This document shows positions 16,834 to 25,707 of a stretch of DNA of 64,000 nucleotides, in pieces. The position numbers and the translations under genes were made by a program. The DNA is taken from contig CAVZIE010000022.1 of NCBI GenBank assembly GCA_963775185.1, positions 61,712-125,711 of the forward strand, written 5' to 3'. The first letter of the stretch is position 1, and every line of letters begins with the position of its first letter. Origin of the DNA: JAPSGB01 sp963775185. GTDB lineage: Bacteria > Myxococcota_A > Polyangia > Polyangiales > Polyangiaceae. The notes below the pieces were generated by a model. That model did no database searches and was not told where the DNA came from. It saw only the letters and a list, made by a program, of their open reading frames with translations.

Positions 16834-17217
16834 TTGAACGACATCGCGTTACGACTGGCTGAGCGTGTACGTCAGCTTCGCATCCAGGTCGGCATGACCC
16901 AGGCGGAGCTGGCATCTCGCGCCGGCGTCACGGTGGAAACCGTCGCTCGCCTCGAGCGCGTGTTGCGCGGGCGCTCGTCCGCGAACGCGAACCCCTCGCT
17001 CGAGACGATGGCGAGGCTGAGCGCAGCGCTTGGCGTCGAGGTCGCCGACCTGCTCATTCCGCCTACCAAGCCGCTTCAGCGCGACGACCGCATCATGCGC
17101 GTGCTGCGCGGCGCGACCCCGGCGACGCGGCGACGCGTCCTGCGCGTGGCCGAAGCGCTAGTGCGCGAGGATCGCGCGAACCGCCCGGCGGCGCGGAGCG
17201 GCAAGCGCAAGAGCTGA
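16834..17217 (+). CDS. XRE-family helix-turn-helix regulator
   Basis: 127 residues. The N-terminal HTH is clear: LRIQVGMTQAELASRAGVTV is followed by ETVARLERVLRGR and PSLETMARLSAALGVEVADL, the usual Cro/CI pattern. The C-terminal 40 residues are Arg-rich with no sensor domain. The TTG start has AGGA about six bases upstream. It is likely a local transcriptional regulator, perhaps autoregulated, and converges with the M16 peptidase gene, whose stop lies 10 bp beyond. The target is unknown. Confidence 0.85.
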   Translation: MNDIALRLAERVRQLRIQVGMTQAELASRAGVTVETVARLERVLRGRSSANANPSLETMARLSAALGVEVADLLIPPTKPLQRDDRIMRVLRGATPATRRRVLRVAEALVREDRANRPAARSGKRKS

Positions 17218-17226
17218 GCGACGCGC

Positions 17227-18531
17227 TCAGAAGTCCCGGACCATGCGCTCGAGCGTCTCGCGCATCCGGCGCGAGACCATCCCGACAGCGACGACCGATA
17301 GCTGATCGCGCCGGAACAGACGCGCAGCCGCTGCCAGGACGTCTTGTCGCGTCACCGCGCAGAGCTGCTCGTAGCGCTCCTGGGGCGTTCGCGCGAGCCC
17401 GGTGAGCTGCCCCAATCCCAGGAAGTCCGCGACCTCGGCCGGGCTGTCGACGATCTCGCGCAGCTGCCAGCCGATCCGCCGCTTGATGCGATCGAGCTCG
17501 GCGTCCGTCGGGCCGTTGTCGCGGAGCTCGGAGAGGACGCGAAGGATCTCCGACAGCACGTCCGCGGTGCGTTCGTGCGCTGTCTCTGCAGCGACGTCGA
17601 GCAGGCCCGAGTCCGAATACGCCTCGCACGTCGCCGATACGTCGTAGCAGAGCCCGCGGCTGTCGCAGAGGCGGTGGTAGAGGCGTGCGGACATGCCGTC
17701 GTCCAGGCTTCGCAGCAGGAGCTCGACAGCCGGCTCGTCGGGATCGTGCTCGCCGGGTGATCGGAACGCGACGCGGAGATCGGTCTGACTCGACGAGTGC
17801 CGCATGTAGCGGAAACGCACCCCGTCCTGCGGTGCCGGCGCCGCGGTCGCGGGCAGGGCGCCCCCAGGGAGATCTCCGAGCAGCCTCTCGGCCGTCGCCA
17901 ACATGCGCTCGGGATCGATCGGACCGGCGACGGTGAACGTGGTGCCGGCACCTACGAAGTGGGCCGCGTGATGGCGCCGCAGCATCGACTCGTCGAAGAC
18001 GTCCAGGTGCCGCAGCGTGCCGGTGATGGGAAAGCCCAGCGGGTGATCGCCGAAGCTCAGCGTTCGCACGAGGTTGTCCGCGTCGACTTCGTGGCCCTCG
18101 TCGTCGAGGCCCTCGAGGATCTCCTCGCGCACGATGCCCTTCTCGGTGTCCATCCCCGAGAGCAAGGGTGAGCGGAACACTTCGCAGAACAGCGGAAGCA
18201 CCTCATCCACGTTCTCGGGTGGGACGCCCACAGCGAGCGTCATGTGGTCGACGTAGGTCGCCGCGCCCAGCGACCCGCCGAGCGCCTCGAACGCGAGCGC
18301 TTGCTCGTGCGCCGAGTCGTGGTGCGGCGTGCCGCGGTACAGCATGTGCTCCAGGAAATGGCTGATGCCATTGTCGTCCGCCGTCTCGAAGCGCGGACCG
18401 AGCCGGACGTGTGCTTCGAGCACGACCGTGTGCAAGCCCGGAAGCGCCATGGCCGACGCCCGGACGCCGGACGCGAACGTGGTCTTGACGGGAAGCAGCG
18501 CGGGAACGCGAGGATTCATCGAAGCAAGCAT
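17227..18531 (-). CDS. M16-family zinc peptidase (pitrilysin-like)
   Basis: 434 residues. The inverted zinc motif HFLEHMLYRGT (HxxEH) with its downstream glutamate partner in the same domain is visible near residue 60. The second half has the typical M16 C-domain, including LYHRLCDSRGLCYDVSA. The family includes processing peptidases of the PqqL/YmxG type. No signal peptide is evident, so it is cytosolic or membrane-associated. ATG 18531 is preferred, with ATG 18519 as an alternative. It lies 38 bp downstream of the PpiD-like gene in the same direction, so the two probably form a folding-and-proteolysis operon. Confidence 0.9.
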   Translation of the reverse strand: MLASMNPRVPALLPVKTTFASGVRASAMALPGLHTVVLEAHVRLGPRFETADDNGISHFLEHMLYRGTPHHDSAHEQALAFEALGGSLGAATYVDHMTLAVGVPPENVDEVLPLFCEVFRSPLLSGMDTEKGIVREEILEGLDDEGHEVDADNLVRTLSFGDHPLGFPITGTLRHLDVFDESMLRRHHAAHFVGAGTTFTVAGPIDPERMLATAERLLGDLPGGALPATAAPAPQDGVRFRYMRHSSSQTDLRVAFRSPGEHDPDEPAVELLLRSLDDGMSARLYHRLCDSRGLCYDVSATCEAYSDSGLLDVAAETAHERTADVLSEILRVLSELRDNGPTDAELDRIKRRIGWQLREIVDSPAEVADFLGLGQLTGLARTPQERYEQLCAVTRQDVLAAAARLFRRDQLSVVAVGMVSRRMRETLERMVRDF

Positions 18532-18569
18532 GAACCGGCCACCGTCGGCCGTCGACGACCGGCTCGGCG

Positions 18570-20306
18570 TCAGCCCTCGTCCCGGCCCTTCACTTCTTCG
18601 AGGAAGCGCGAATCCATCTTGATCTTGTCCTTCGCCGCTGCCTTGAGCTGCGCGATGTAGCGCGCCAGCGCGTCTTCCTGCTTGGCGGCGCGCAGCAGCC
18701 GCATCCAGCGACCGCGATCCTTCTCGAACTCGTCGCGTTTGACCGGGTCGAGCTCCTTCAGCTGCATGACGGCGGCGCCCGCTTGGGTCGAGATCGGCTT
18801 GCTGTAGACCGCGTCCGGCTTTCCGAGATCGAACGCCTTGACCGCTGGGACCTCGGACGCGAGCGCGTCGGGGATCGGGCTGCCGTCGACCGTGAAGGGC
18901 GCCGAGATTTCCACCTTGGGTCGGCTCTCGTCCGACAGCGCGGGCGGCTCCTCGTTCTTCTTCTTCTCGGTGGCCCCGGCCTTGCCCGTCGAGCTGCCGG
19001 CGGACGCGTAGGATGCGGACAGCTCCTTCGTCGCTTCGTCCAGCTTCTGGCCCTTCTGCACGCGCTCGATCAGCTCGGCGGCGAACTTGTTGAGTCGCTC
19101 GTCGGCGGCGAAGCGAGCGTACATGCGCCGCGCGATCGTGCGGCGCCCCACGCTCTGCAGCGCGTCGGCCTTGAGGCGCTTCTCGAGCTGGATCAGGTGG
19201 AAGCCGCGCCCCGTCTCGATCACCGGCGAGACCTCGCCGTCCTTCAGCTTCGCGGCCGCTTCGAGCAGCTCCTTCTCGCCCGTACCATAGGTGTCGCCGA
19301 TGCACCCGAGCTCGCCGCCGACCATGGCCGTAGGGCCGCTGTCGAGTTGTCGCGCCAGTTGCTCGAAGGACGCGCCCTTCTTGAGCTTCGCCGCGGCGGC
19401 GTCGATCTTGTCGCGAAGTGCCTTCTTGTCCTCGTCGCTCGCGTCCTGGTCGAACGGCAGCAGGATCTCGCGTACGACGGGACAACCGGCCGTCCAGGTC
19501 TTCTCCTCGGTCTTCCACGCGGAGTCGACCTGCGACTTGTTTTCCGACGCCCACTTGTCCACGGCGACGTCGGAGATGTCGATCGTGTACTTCGCGAACC
19601 AATCGCGGTTGAGCTCGACCGTCCTCACGATGGCCTTGGAGCGCTCCCTCGAGAACTCGGCGAAGGCCTCGGCCTCGGACACGCGGGCCCGGGAGCGTAC
19701 GAGATCGCGCATGCGATCCGCGATGAGCTCGCGGCGCTGCATCTCCTTGAACTCCTTCGGGCTGCGGTTCGTCGTGTTGCGTACGACACGCTCGTAGATC
19801 TTGTAGTCGAAGCCCTGCGTCTTGGAGCTCTTCACGGGCAGCAGCCGCAGCATCTCCGTCCCCGGTTCGCAGCGCTGGACCATCGGATTGCGGACGCACA
19901 GACCCAGGCTGTACGACAGGTACGCCACGTCGACCGGAATCGAGATGTGCGCGCGCCCTTCCGTGAGGTCGTCGTCGATCTGCTTTTCGCTGATCGAGAG
20001 CCCCAGCCGATCCGCTTCACGAACCAGGAGCTCGCGCTCCACCAGCCCGTCGGCGATGTGCTTGCGCAGGTTCAGCGATCGCATCTGCTTCGCCGTCATG
20101 CCCGGCGGGACGATCAGTCCGTACGCGGCATAGAAATCCTTGGCGTCGATACAGGCGTCGTAGACAGAGACGACGCACTCCTTCGACAGGCTCGCCGCGG
20201 GTCCCCGGCCAGCCCGGAACTCGAGCACGAACACCACGATGATGGCGAAGACGACTCCGCCCATCATCAGCTGCGCGACCCCGCCTTTGCGGAACAGGCT
20301 CAACAT
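18570..20306 (-). CDS. Membrane-anchored SurA/PpiD-like peptidyl-prolyl isomerase
   Basis: 578 residues. A single N-terminal membrane helix (QLMMGGVVFAIIVVFVLEF) anchors a periplasmic chaperone part. A parvulin-type region is visible around residues 270-390: GASFEQLARQLDSGPTAMVG, GGELGCIGDTYGTGEKEL, and GEVSPVIETGRGFHLIQLEK. The flanking SurA-type helical segments support folding of exported proteins. A Ser/Lys low-complexity linker near residues 440-470 and a second degenerate domain (SPIPDALASEVPAVKAFDL) follow. The family normally assists outer-membrane or secreted proteins, which are numerous in this genome. The start codon ATG 20306 lies close to the membrane helix. Confidence 0.85.
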   Translation of the reverse strand: MLSLFRKGGVAQLMMGGVVFAIIVVFVLEFRAGRGPAASLSKECVVSVYDACIDAKDFYAAYGLIVPPGMTAKQMRSLNLRKHIADGLVERELLVREADRLGLSISEKQIDDDLTEGRAHISIPVDVAYLSYSLGLCVRNPMVQRCEPGTEMLRLLPVKSSKTQGFDYKIYERVVRNTTNRSPKEFKEMQRRELIADRMRDLVRSRARVSEAEAFAEFSRERSKAIVRTVELNRDWFAKYTIDISDVAVDKWASENKSQVDSAWKTEEKTWTAGCPVVREILLPFDQDASDEDKKALRDKIDAAAAKLKKGASFEQLARQLDSGPTAMVGGELGCIGDTYGTGEKELLEAAAKLKDGEVSPVIETGRGFHLIQLEKRLKADALQSVGRRTIARRMYARFAADERLNKFAAELIERVQKGQKLDEATKELSASYASAGSSTGKAGATEKKKNEEPPALSDESRPKVEISAPFTVDGSPIPDALASEVPAVKAFDLGKPDAVYSKPISTQAGAAVMQLKELDPVKRDEFEKDRGRWMRLLRAAKQEDALARYIAQLKAAAKDKIKMDSRFLEEVKGRDEG

Positions 20307-20428
20307 CGGCCGCTATCCCGAACCCTTCTCGTGACGGAGATCATGTCCGATAATTCCCGGACGCGCGGCCGCCAGCGGGGTGCGCGGCACGCCGGGACGG
20401 CGCGTTTACCATGCACGACCGTGCCGGT

Positions 20429-20875
20429 CTACGCGCGCGTGCCGGGTGCGGCCGTCTTGTCCATCTGGATTGCGAAGCGCAGCTCGGTGAACAACTCGCC
20501 GACCTCTGCGACCGCGCGTTCGAAGGAGACCTCGTACCAGGTGTCCAGCGTGCGGGAGCGGTCGCCAGGGTCGTGGATCGGCACCACGGTCCGCTCGAGC
20601 TCGGCGTAGCCGCGATCGAGCGCCGGGCCCGCGATCCGGGTTGCTCGCGCGAACAGGTCCTGGTCGGATTCACCTGGAAAATCATGGGATTGCGAGCGCA
20701 TCACCACCCGGACAGCGAGCCCCTGCTCACCGATCACGGCCGACACGCCGCTGTCCATGATCAGGTTGTCCCGTACCCGATCCGCGATGACGATTCGCGC
20801 GCCGAGCGTCCGGTAGACCTCGAACCCTTCCGAAATCAGGATCTTTTTCAGCTCACTGGGTGAGGGAAGGGGCAT
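20429..20875 (-). CDS. Conserved hypothetical protein
   Basis: 148 residues from ATG 20875 (MPLPSPSELKKILISEGFEV). The open frame continues upstream to 20920, but the earlier part is less protein-like. It has alternating strands and helices (RIVIADRVRDNLIMDSGV, LAVRVVMRSQSHDFPGESD) and no transmembrane segment or motif I can name. It is a soluble protein of unknown function. It is separated from the PpiD-like gene by 122 bases and transcribed in the same direction. Confidence 0.55.
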   Translation of the reverse strand: MPLPSPSELKKILISEGFEVYRTLGARIVIADRVRDNLIMDSGVSAVIGEQGLAVRVVMRSQSHDFPGESDQDLFARATRIAGPALDRGYAELERTVVPIHDPGDRSRTLDTWYEVSFERAVAEVGELFTELRFAIQMDKTAAPGTRA

Positions 20876-21065
20876 GGCAGTGCGCTTGCACGAACTTTCG
20901 TCCTGATTCCCGCCGATCAAGCGGGACGGCGATTCTTGAGCAGCAATTCCGACCGATTAGCTAGCCCCCTGAAACCCGAGCGCGACTTCACAAACTTCGC
21001 AGAGCAACCGACCAGCGTCAAGCTGGCCTGGGGTTCGGTCTGGAAAAACCGGAGCGAGTAGTCGG

Positions 21066-21455
21066 ATGAGGCCCCTCGCGTTATCCTCCGGGGCCGTGAA
21101 TCGACGCAACCTCACGCCGTCCCCTCCGCTCACGTCGGAGGACATCCATGGCACGCGCCGCGGAGGCGGGGGCGCTCGCCGCGAGACGTCCGATCGCGTC
21201 ACCTTGAAAGAGCAAGGCTCGGAAATCACAGCATGGGCCTTGAACGTCAGTCGCGGGGGGATCCGCGTGGTGCTCGAGGATCCGGTCGAGCCCGGGAGCG
21301 AATGGGACATCCAGGTGGGGGACGACGAGCGCGTCCGCCGCGGCCGTGTCGTCTGGGTCCAGGACGAGAGCGATGGGCAAATCGCTGGCGTGCAGTTCCT
21401 GGATGCCGAGGGCGGTGGCGAGGCGCCGCCCGCCGGCCCGCCGAGCGGGCCGTGA
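21066..21455 (+). CDS. PilZ-domain protein
   Basis: 129 residues. The domain core is ALNVSRGGIRVVLEDPVEPG (the N-x-S-x-G-G motif of PilZ), followed by strands WDIQVGDDERVRRGRVVWVQ and a hydrophobic ending VQFLDAEGG. Upstream arginines (RRETSDRVTLK) provide a partial RxxxR. It is a candidate c-di-GMP receptor or a degenerate PilZ. ATG 21066 is used; GTG 21096 is an alternative. It lies immediately upstream of the helicase gene (start 21478) in the same direction. Confidence 0.75.
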   Translation: MRPLALSSGAVNRRNLTPSPPLTSEDIHGTRRGGGGARRETSDRVTLKEQGSEITAWALNVSRGGIRVVLEDPVEPGSEWDIQVGDDERVRRGRVVWVQDESDGQIAGVQFLDAEGGGEAPPAGPPSGP

Positions 21456-21477
21456 CCGCGGCAGCCCGGCGGGTCCA

Positions 21478-23502
21478 GTGTCCGGTGCTCTAGCGCTGCT
21501 CTCCCCCGGTGGGCCGCTGGCCCACGGGCTCGAAGGCTACGAGGCCCGTCCGGGCCAGCTCGAGATGGCCACCGCCGTGGAGCGCGCGCTGGCGGACGAA
21601 CGCGTGCTGCTGTGCGAGGCCGGGACGGGCACAGGCAAGACCCTGGCGTATCTCGTTCCTGCGATTCTCAGCGGAAAGAAGGTGGTCGTCTCGACGGCGA
21701 CCCGCAACTTGCAGGAACAAATCGTCGCCCACGACCTGCCGCTCATCGAGCGAACGCTCGGACTCGCGCCGCGGGTCGCGGTGATGAAGGGGCTGTCGAA
21801 CTACCTGTGCCGCCGGCGTTACGCGGCGTTCGCCGGCAGCGCAGAGGCGTTGCGGCCCTCGAACGCACGCGCGCTTCGCACGCTCGACAGCTGGATCGAG
21901 GAGACCGAAACCGGCGACGTCGCGGAGCTCGCGGGCTTGTCCGAGAGCGATCCGATCTGGCGAGAGATCACCTCCTCCAGCGACACGCGTGTGGGTTCGA
22001 CGTGCGCGTACTTCGACGAGTGCTTCGTCACTCGCATGCGGCGCGACGCGGAGGCGGCGCGCCTCGTGATCGTGAATCACCACTTGTTCTTCGCCGACCT
22101 CGCGCTGCGCGGACCGCATCCAGGGCGGGTGATCCCCGACTACGATGCCGTCATCTTCGACGAGGCGCACCAGCTCGAAGACATCGCGACCGACTTCTTC
22201 GGCGTGCGCGTGTCGCGTTCCCGCCTCGAGCGCCTGCTGCGCGACCTCGAGCGCGCGCTGAACGCCGCCGGTTCGAGTGACCCGCTGCTCGGCGGCGCGG
22301 CGGCGAGTCGCGGATCGGAGGAGGTGCGGCGTGCATCGGACGCGCTGTGGAACGAGCTCGGCCGCTTCGCGCGCGGCGACGAAGGGCGCGTGACGTTGGA
22401 GCACGACGTCTGGGCCGGCCCCGCACTCGCGGCGTGGCACCGCCTCGACACGGCGCTGGAGGGGCTCGCGGCGCTGGCCGAGACGGCTCGCGGGCGCGTC
22501 GCCGGCTCGACGGATCGACCGCGCGCGGAGCGCGAGGCGTTGGCCGACGCGCTGGTGGTGGGCGCGCGTCGCGCGGAACAGACGCGCGAGTCGCTCGCGA
22601 CAATCGCACGCGGCGCGTCGGGGCGGGTCACGTGGTTCGAGCAGTCGGGCAGGAGCGTGACGCTCGCGTCGACACCGGTGGACGTCTCGGACGTGTTCCG
22701 TGCGCGCGTGTTCGAGTCGATCCCGGCCGTGGTCCTGACCAGCGCCACGCTCACGAGCGTGGACGCTTCGTTCACCTACGTGCGGTCGCGGTTGGGACTC
22801 GCCGACGGTCGCGTCGAGGCGACGGAGCTCGTCGTTCCGTCGCCGTTCGACTTCGAGCGCGACGCGCTGCTGTACACGCCGCGGGACCTGCCGTCGCCGA
22901 AAAACGCCGGGTTCGCGTCCGCCGCGATCGACCGCATCGTCGATCTAGTGCGGATCACCGGCGGCGGTGCGTTCGTGCTCACGACCTCCCTCAGGTCGAT
23001 GCGCGCGCTGCATCGCGGGCTCGTCGACAAGCTGCCCGGTCATCGCGTGCTGCTCCAGGGTACCGCTCCGAAGAGCTCGCTTGTCGGGGCGTTCCGCGCC
23101 GCCGGCGACGCGGTCCTGGTGGCGACCATGAGCTTCTGGGAAGGCGTGGACGTTCCCGGACATGCGCTCAGGCTGGTCGTGCTCGAAAAGATTCCGTTCG
23201 CCGTCCCGACCGACCCGATCGTGCGTGCTCGCGGCCTCGCGCTGGAAGCCGACGGACGCAATCCGTTCATGGAGCTGCACGTTCCCGCCGCTGCGATCAC
23301 GTTGAAGCAGGGGTTCGGTCGGCTGATCCGCACGCGCTCCGATCGTGGCATCGTCGCGCTGCTCGATGAGCGCGTACACCGACGCGGTTACGGCAAGAAG
23401 CTGCTCGCGACGCTGCCGCCCGCCCGCGTGACCGTGGACCTCGAGGAGGTGCGCACGTTCTGGAGCGGCGCGGAACCGCTCGGAGCGTCTACGGGCACGT
23501 GA
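21478..23502 (+). CDS. DinG/YoaA-like ATP-dependent helicase with altered Fe-S site
   Basis: 674 residues from GTG 21478, within the DinG/YoaA size range. This is a superfamily 2, XPD-like 5'-3' helicase. Visible motifs are Walker A EAGTGTGKT, motif Ia VVSTATRNLQEQI, DEAH in IFDEAHQLED, motif III TSATLTSV, motif V SFWEGVDVPGHALRL and motif VI GFGRLIRTRSDRG. The Fe-S region has Cys111 (NYLC), Cys176 and Cys182. The position five residues before Cys176 is Arg171 (CGT) where the family has cysteine (E. coli DinG C120, C194, C199, C205 spacing). The last 14 bases overlap the convergent lipoprotein gene. A longer upstream open frame is a shadow of the PilZ gene. Confidence 0.92.
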   Translation: MSGALALLSPGGPLAHGLEGYEARPGQLEMATAVERALADERVLLCEAGTGTGKTLAYLVPAILSGKKVVVSTATRNLQEQIVAHDLPLIERTLGLAPRVAVMKGLSNYLCRRRYAAFAGSAEALRPSNARALRTLDSWIEETETGDVAELAGLSESDPIWREITSSSDTRVGSTCAYFDECFVTRMRRDAEAARLVIVNHHLFFADLALRGPHPGRVIPDYDAVIFDEAHQLEDIATDFFGVRVSRSRLERLLRDLERALNAAGSSDPLLGGAAASRGSEEVRRASDALWNELGRFARGDEGRVTLEHDVWAGPALAAWHRLDTALEGLAALAETARGRVAGSTDRPRAEREALADALVVGARRAEQTRESLATIARGASGRVTWFEQSGRSVTLASTPVDVSDVFRARVFESIPAVVLTSATLTSVDASFTYVRSRLGLADGRVEATELVVPSPFDFERDALLYTPRDLPSPKNAGFASAAIDRIVDLVRITGGGAFVLTTSLRSMRALHRGLVDKLPGHRVLLQGTAPKSSLVGAFRAAGDAVLVATMSFWEGVDVPGHALRLVVLEKIPFAVPTDPIVRARGLALEADGRNPFMELHVPAAAITLKQGFGRLIRTRSDRGIVALLDERVHRRGYGKKLLATLPPARVTVDLEEVRTFWSGAEPLGASTGT

Positions 23503-24457
23503 TGCTGATCGTGTAGCTCGGCTGGAACGACGGCGCCTCGAGGTCGACGTAGTAGGTCGTGCCCGCCTTGGCGTCGAAGGTCAGCGTATGGCGGTCGCCA
23601 TCGCTTCTCGAGTCGCCTGTGCACAGCGCGGTGTGACAGGAGCCGCTCATCAGGAACATCGCCATGTCGGTTCGATCCGGAGAGGCGGTGTAGCTCAGCG
23701 TCGCCGTCGTGTCCGTGGTGGGCGCGAAGACGAAGATGGTGTCCTGGTATTGGAACGAGCTCCCGCAGATCGTCGTCACGTCGCTGTAGGTGCCCGAGAA
23801 CGAACCCGAGTGCGATTGGCCGCAGCCCAGCGTCGGATGCGGATTCTTGCTCGCACAGTTCGTCTCCCAGCTACACGTCGCGGAGCACCCGTCGCCCGGG
23901 TTCGTGTTGTGGTCGTCGCACTGCTCGCCTGGATCGACGACGCCGTCGCCGCAGGTGTTGCCGCCGGCCCCGGCGCTGCCGCTCGTGCCGGCGCTGCCGC
24001 TCGTGCCGGCGCTGCCGCTCGTGCCGGCGCTGCCGCTCGTGCCGGCGCTGCCGCTCGTGCCGCCGCTGCCGCTCGTGCCGCCGCTGCCGCTCGTGCCGGC
24101 GCTGCCGCTCGTGCCGCCGCTGCCGCTCGTGCCGGCGCTGCCGCTCGTGCCGGCGCTGCCGCTCGTGCCGGCGCTGCCGCTCGTGCCGGCGCTGCCGCTC
24201 GTGCCGGCGCTGCCGCTCGTGCCGGCGCTGCCGCTCGTGCCGGCGCTGCCGCTCGTGCCGGCGCTGCCGCTCGCGCCGGCGCTGCCGCTCGCGCCGCCGC
24301 TGCCGCTCGCGCCGCCGCTGCCGCTCGTGCCGGCGCTCGCGTCGGCGCCGCCGCCGCCGGCGCTTCCACCGCTGCCGGGGGTCGGCGACACGCCCACCGA
24401 CGTCGCGCACGCGCCTAGCGACAACGACACGAGCGCCACCCGGACCACCCTGATCAC
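23489..24457 (-). CDS. Lipoprotein with Gly/Ser/Ala repeat linker and DUF4215-type module
   Basis: 322 residues. GTG 24457 gives a lipoprotein signal with lipobox LSLGAC. A linker of about 125 residues made of repeated six-residue Gly-Thr-Ser-Gly-Ser-Ala units follows. Next comes a Cys-rich module CGDGVVDPGEQCDDHN with GDGCSATC, the DUF4215-type (myxobacterial Cys-rich repeat) pattern. The C-terminal 110 residues (TIFVFAPTTDTTATLSYTAS, GTTYYVDLEA) look like a PPC-type beta-sandwich domain. It is probably a surface protein held away from the outer membrane by the linker. The long upstream open frame to 26671 is a shadow of the MBL and receiver genes. Confidence 0.85.
   Translation of the reverse strand: MIRVVRVALVSLSLGACATSVGVSPTPGSGGSAGGGGADASAGTSGSGGASGSGGASGSAGASGSAGTSGSAGTSGSAGTSGSAGTSGSAGTSGSAGTSGSAGTSGSAGTSGSGGTSGSAGTSGSGGTSGSGGTSGSAGTSGSAGTSGSAGTSGSAGTSGSAGAGGNTCGDGVVDPGEQCDDHNTNPGDGCSATCSWETNCASKNPHPTLGCGQSHSGSFSGTYSDVTTICGSSFQYQDTIFVFAPTTDTTATLSYTASPDRTDMAMFLMSGSCHTALCTGDSRSDGDRHTLTFDAKAGTTYYVDLEAPSFQPSYTISITCP
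23966..24343. repeat. 18-bp tandem repeat (lipoprotein linker)
   Basis: About 20 near-identical copies of an 18-bp unit (GTGCCGGCGCTGCCGCTC on the plus strand), with variant copies carrying GCC or CGC changes. It is in frame within the 23489-24457 lipoprotein gene and encodes its Gly/Ser/Ala linker. Copy number changes of whole units would preserve the frame. Confidence 0.9.
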
Positions 24458-24526
24458 GACGCGAAGTGTGGCCGCTTTCACCGGTGGCCTCAAGCGCTGG
24501 GTTGCGGGTGCTACGCTCCGCCGCCG

Positions 24527-25699
24527 ATGAAGCCCCTGTCCCAGGCCCTTGAAGAGCTCGGTCTGTCCGATCGCGTCCAGGTCCTGCCTGTGCAGAGCGG
24601 CTACCCCAGCCCGAAGCAAATCAACCTCGTGTTGCGTCGCGATCGCGAGCAGACCTTGCTGTTCGAGTCCAGCGCGTCGCGCACCGACATCGTCGACGAG
24701 GTCTCGGCGCAGCTCGACGCCGCGTCCGTCGATCGCCTCGACGGGCTCCTCGTCACGCACTGCCACGGCGACCACGCGGGGAGCAGCGGAATTCTGGCCG
24801 GGCGTGGGCGCCGCGCCGGCGATCGCGCGCCGATCTACCTCCATTCGGCCGGCTACCGCTTCCTCACCCAACCCGAGGCTGCGTTTCTCCACGAGACCTA
24901 CGAGCTGTTCCTCACGCGCGCGCAGTGGGGGCTGCTCGAGTACAACTCCCTGAGCGACGAGGAGATGATCGAGAACGCCATCCGCAAGCGCTTCAGCGGA
25001 TATTTCGCGCGCACGCCGCGCAGCGCGCTCCGCTTCGTGGACAAGGGCCAGCTTCCGGAATCGATCGTGGCGATCCCGACGCCCGGTCACTCGTGGGACT
25101 GCGTGCTCTACTACGACACGGAGCTGGGCATCGCCGTCCCGGGCGACACGATCATCTGCACCGGAGCAGTGGACAAGCCCGAGACACACGCGTTCGTGAT
25201 CCCGATCTTCACCGTCGCCGGGCAGATGTACTCGATGGCGTGGGAGCGATATCTGCAGACGATCCGCGTGCTCAGGCGCTTCTTCGAGACGAACGAGGTG
25301 CGGGCGATCCTGCCGCCCCACGGCAAGTTCGCCGTTACCGAGCCGCTCTCGTGGGTCACCTTCGCGGAGGATTACTTCAAGGGCATCTACCGCGCGCTCC
25401 GCGAGGATTTCCTCGGGGAAGCGTCGCGGCGAGACGCGCCGTTCCGCGCGTGCGACCTGAACGCGTACGTGCCGAACGCGGGCTCGCACCGCATCTCGAC
25501 GCCCAGCCACGTGTTCGGGATGTTGTGTGCGCTCGCCGACGAGGGGTACTTCAATCTGTCCGAGCATCCGCACACGCGCCAGATCACGTTCCGCGTCGCG
25601 GCGATGCCGCCGGCGGACTACGTCGCGCGGCGGCTTGCCGAGGATCCGGGCCCCGTGCCCGTGTATCGCGCCGGCGCGAGCGGTCCCGCGCCGACCTGA
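24527..25699 (+). CDS. Metallo-beta-lactamase-fold hydrolase
   Basis: 390 residues, cytosolic. The metal motif VTHCHGDHAGSSG (HxHxDH) is near residue 80. IPTPGHSWDCVLYY provides the next histidine, PGDTIICTGAV the bridging aspartate, and LPPHGKF a late histidine. The N-terminus SGYPSPKQINLVLRRDR is typical of glyoxalase II-like or uncharacterised MBL proteins. The C-terminal 100 residues form an additional helical and beta domain. The substrate is not determined. It is divergent from the lipoprotein gene, with 69 bases between the starts, and converges with the receiver gene, whose stop is 9 bp away. Confidence 0.88.
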   Translation: MKPLSQALEELGLSDRVQVLPVQSGYPSPKQINLVLRRDREQTLLFESSASRTDIVDEVSAQLDAASVDRLDGLLVTHCHGDHAGSSGILAGRGRRAGDRAPIYLHSAGYRFLTQPEAAFLHETYELFLTRAQWGLLEYNSLSDEEMIENAIRKRFSGYFARTPRSALRFVDKGQLPESIVAIPTPGHSWDCVLYYDTELGIAVPGDTIICTGAVDKPETHAFVIPIFTVAGQMYSMAWERYLQTIRVLRRFFETNEVRAILPPHGKFAVTEPLSWVTFAEDYFKGIYRALREDFLGEASRRDAPFRACDLNAYVPNAGSHRISTPSHVFGMLCALADEGYFNLSEHPHTRQITFRVAAMPPADYVARRLAEDPGPVPVYRAGASGPAPT

Positions 25700-25707
25700 T
25701 CCCTCGA

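Noticed and set aside
22631..22660. Sequence resembling a tRNA T-loop (GTTCGAGC)
   Set aside because: It is inside the helicase gene, with no accompanying acceptor or anticodon stem. No tRNA gene was found in the window.
23966..24343. Regular 18-bp repetition resembling a CRISPR array
   Set aside because: The units are contiguous and in frame without unique spacers, and no cas gene is present. It is a protein-coding tandem repeat.
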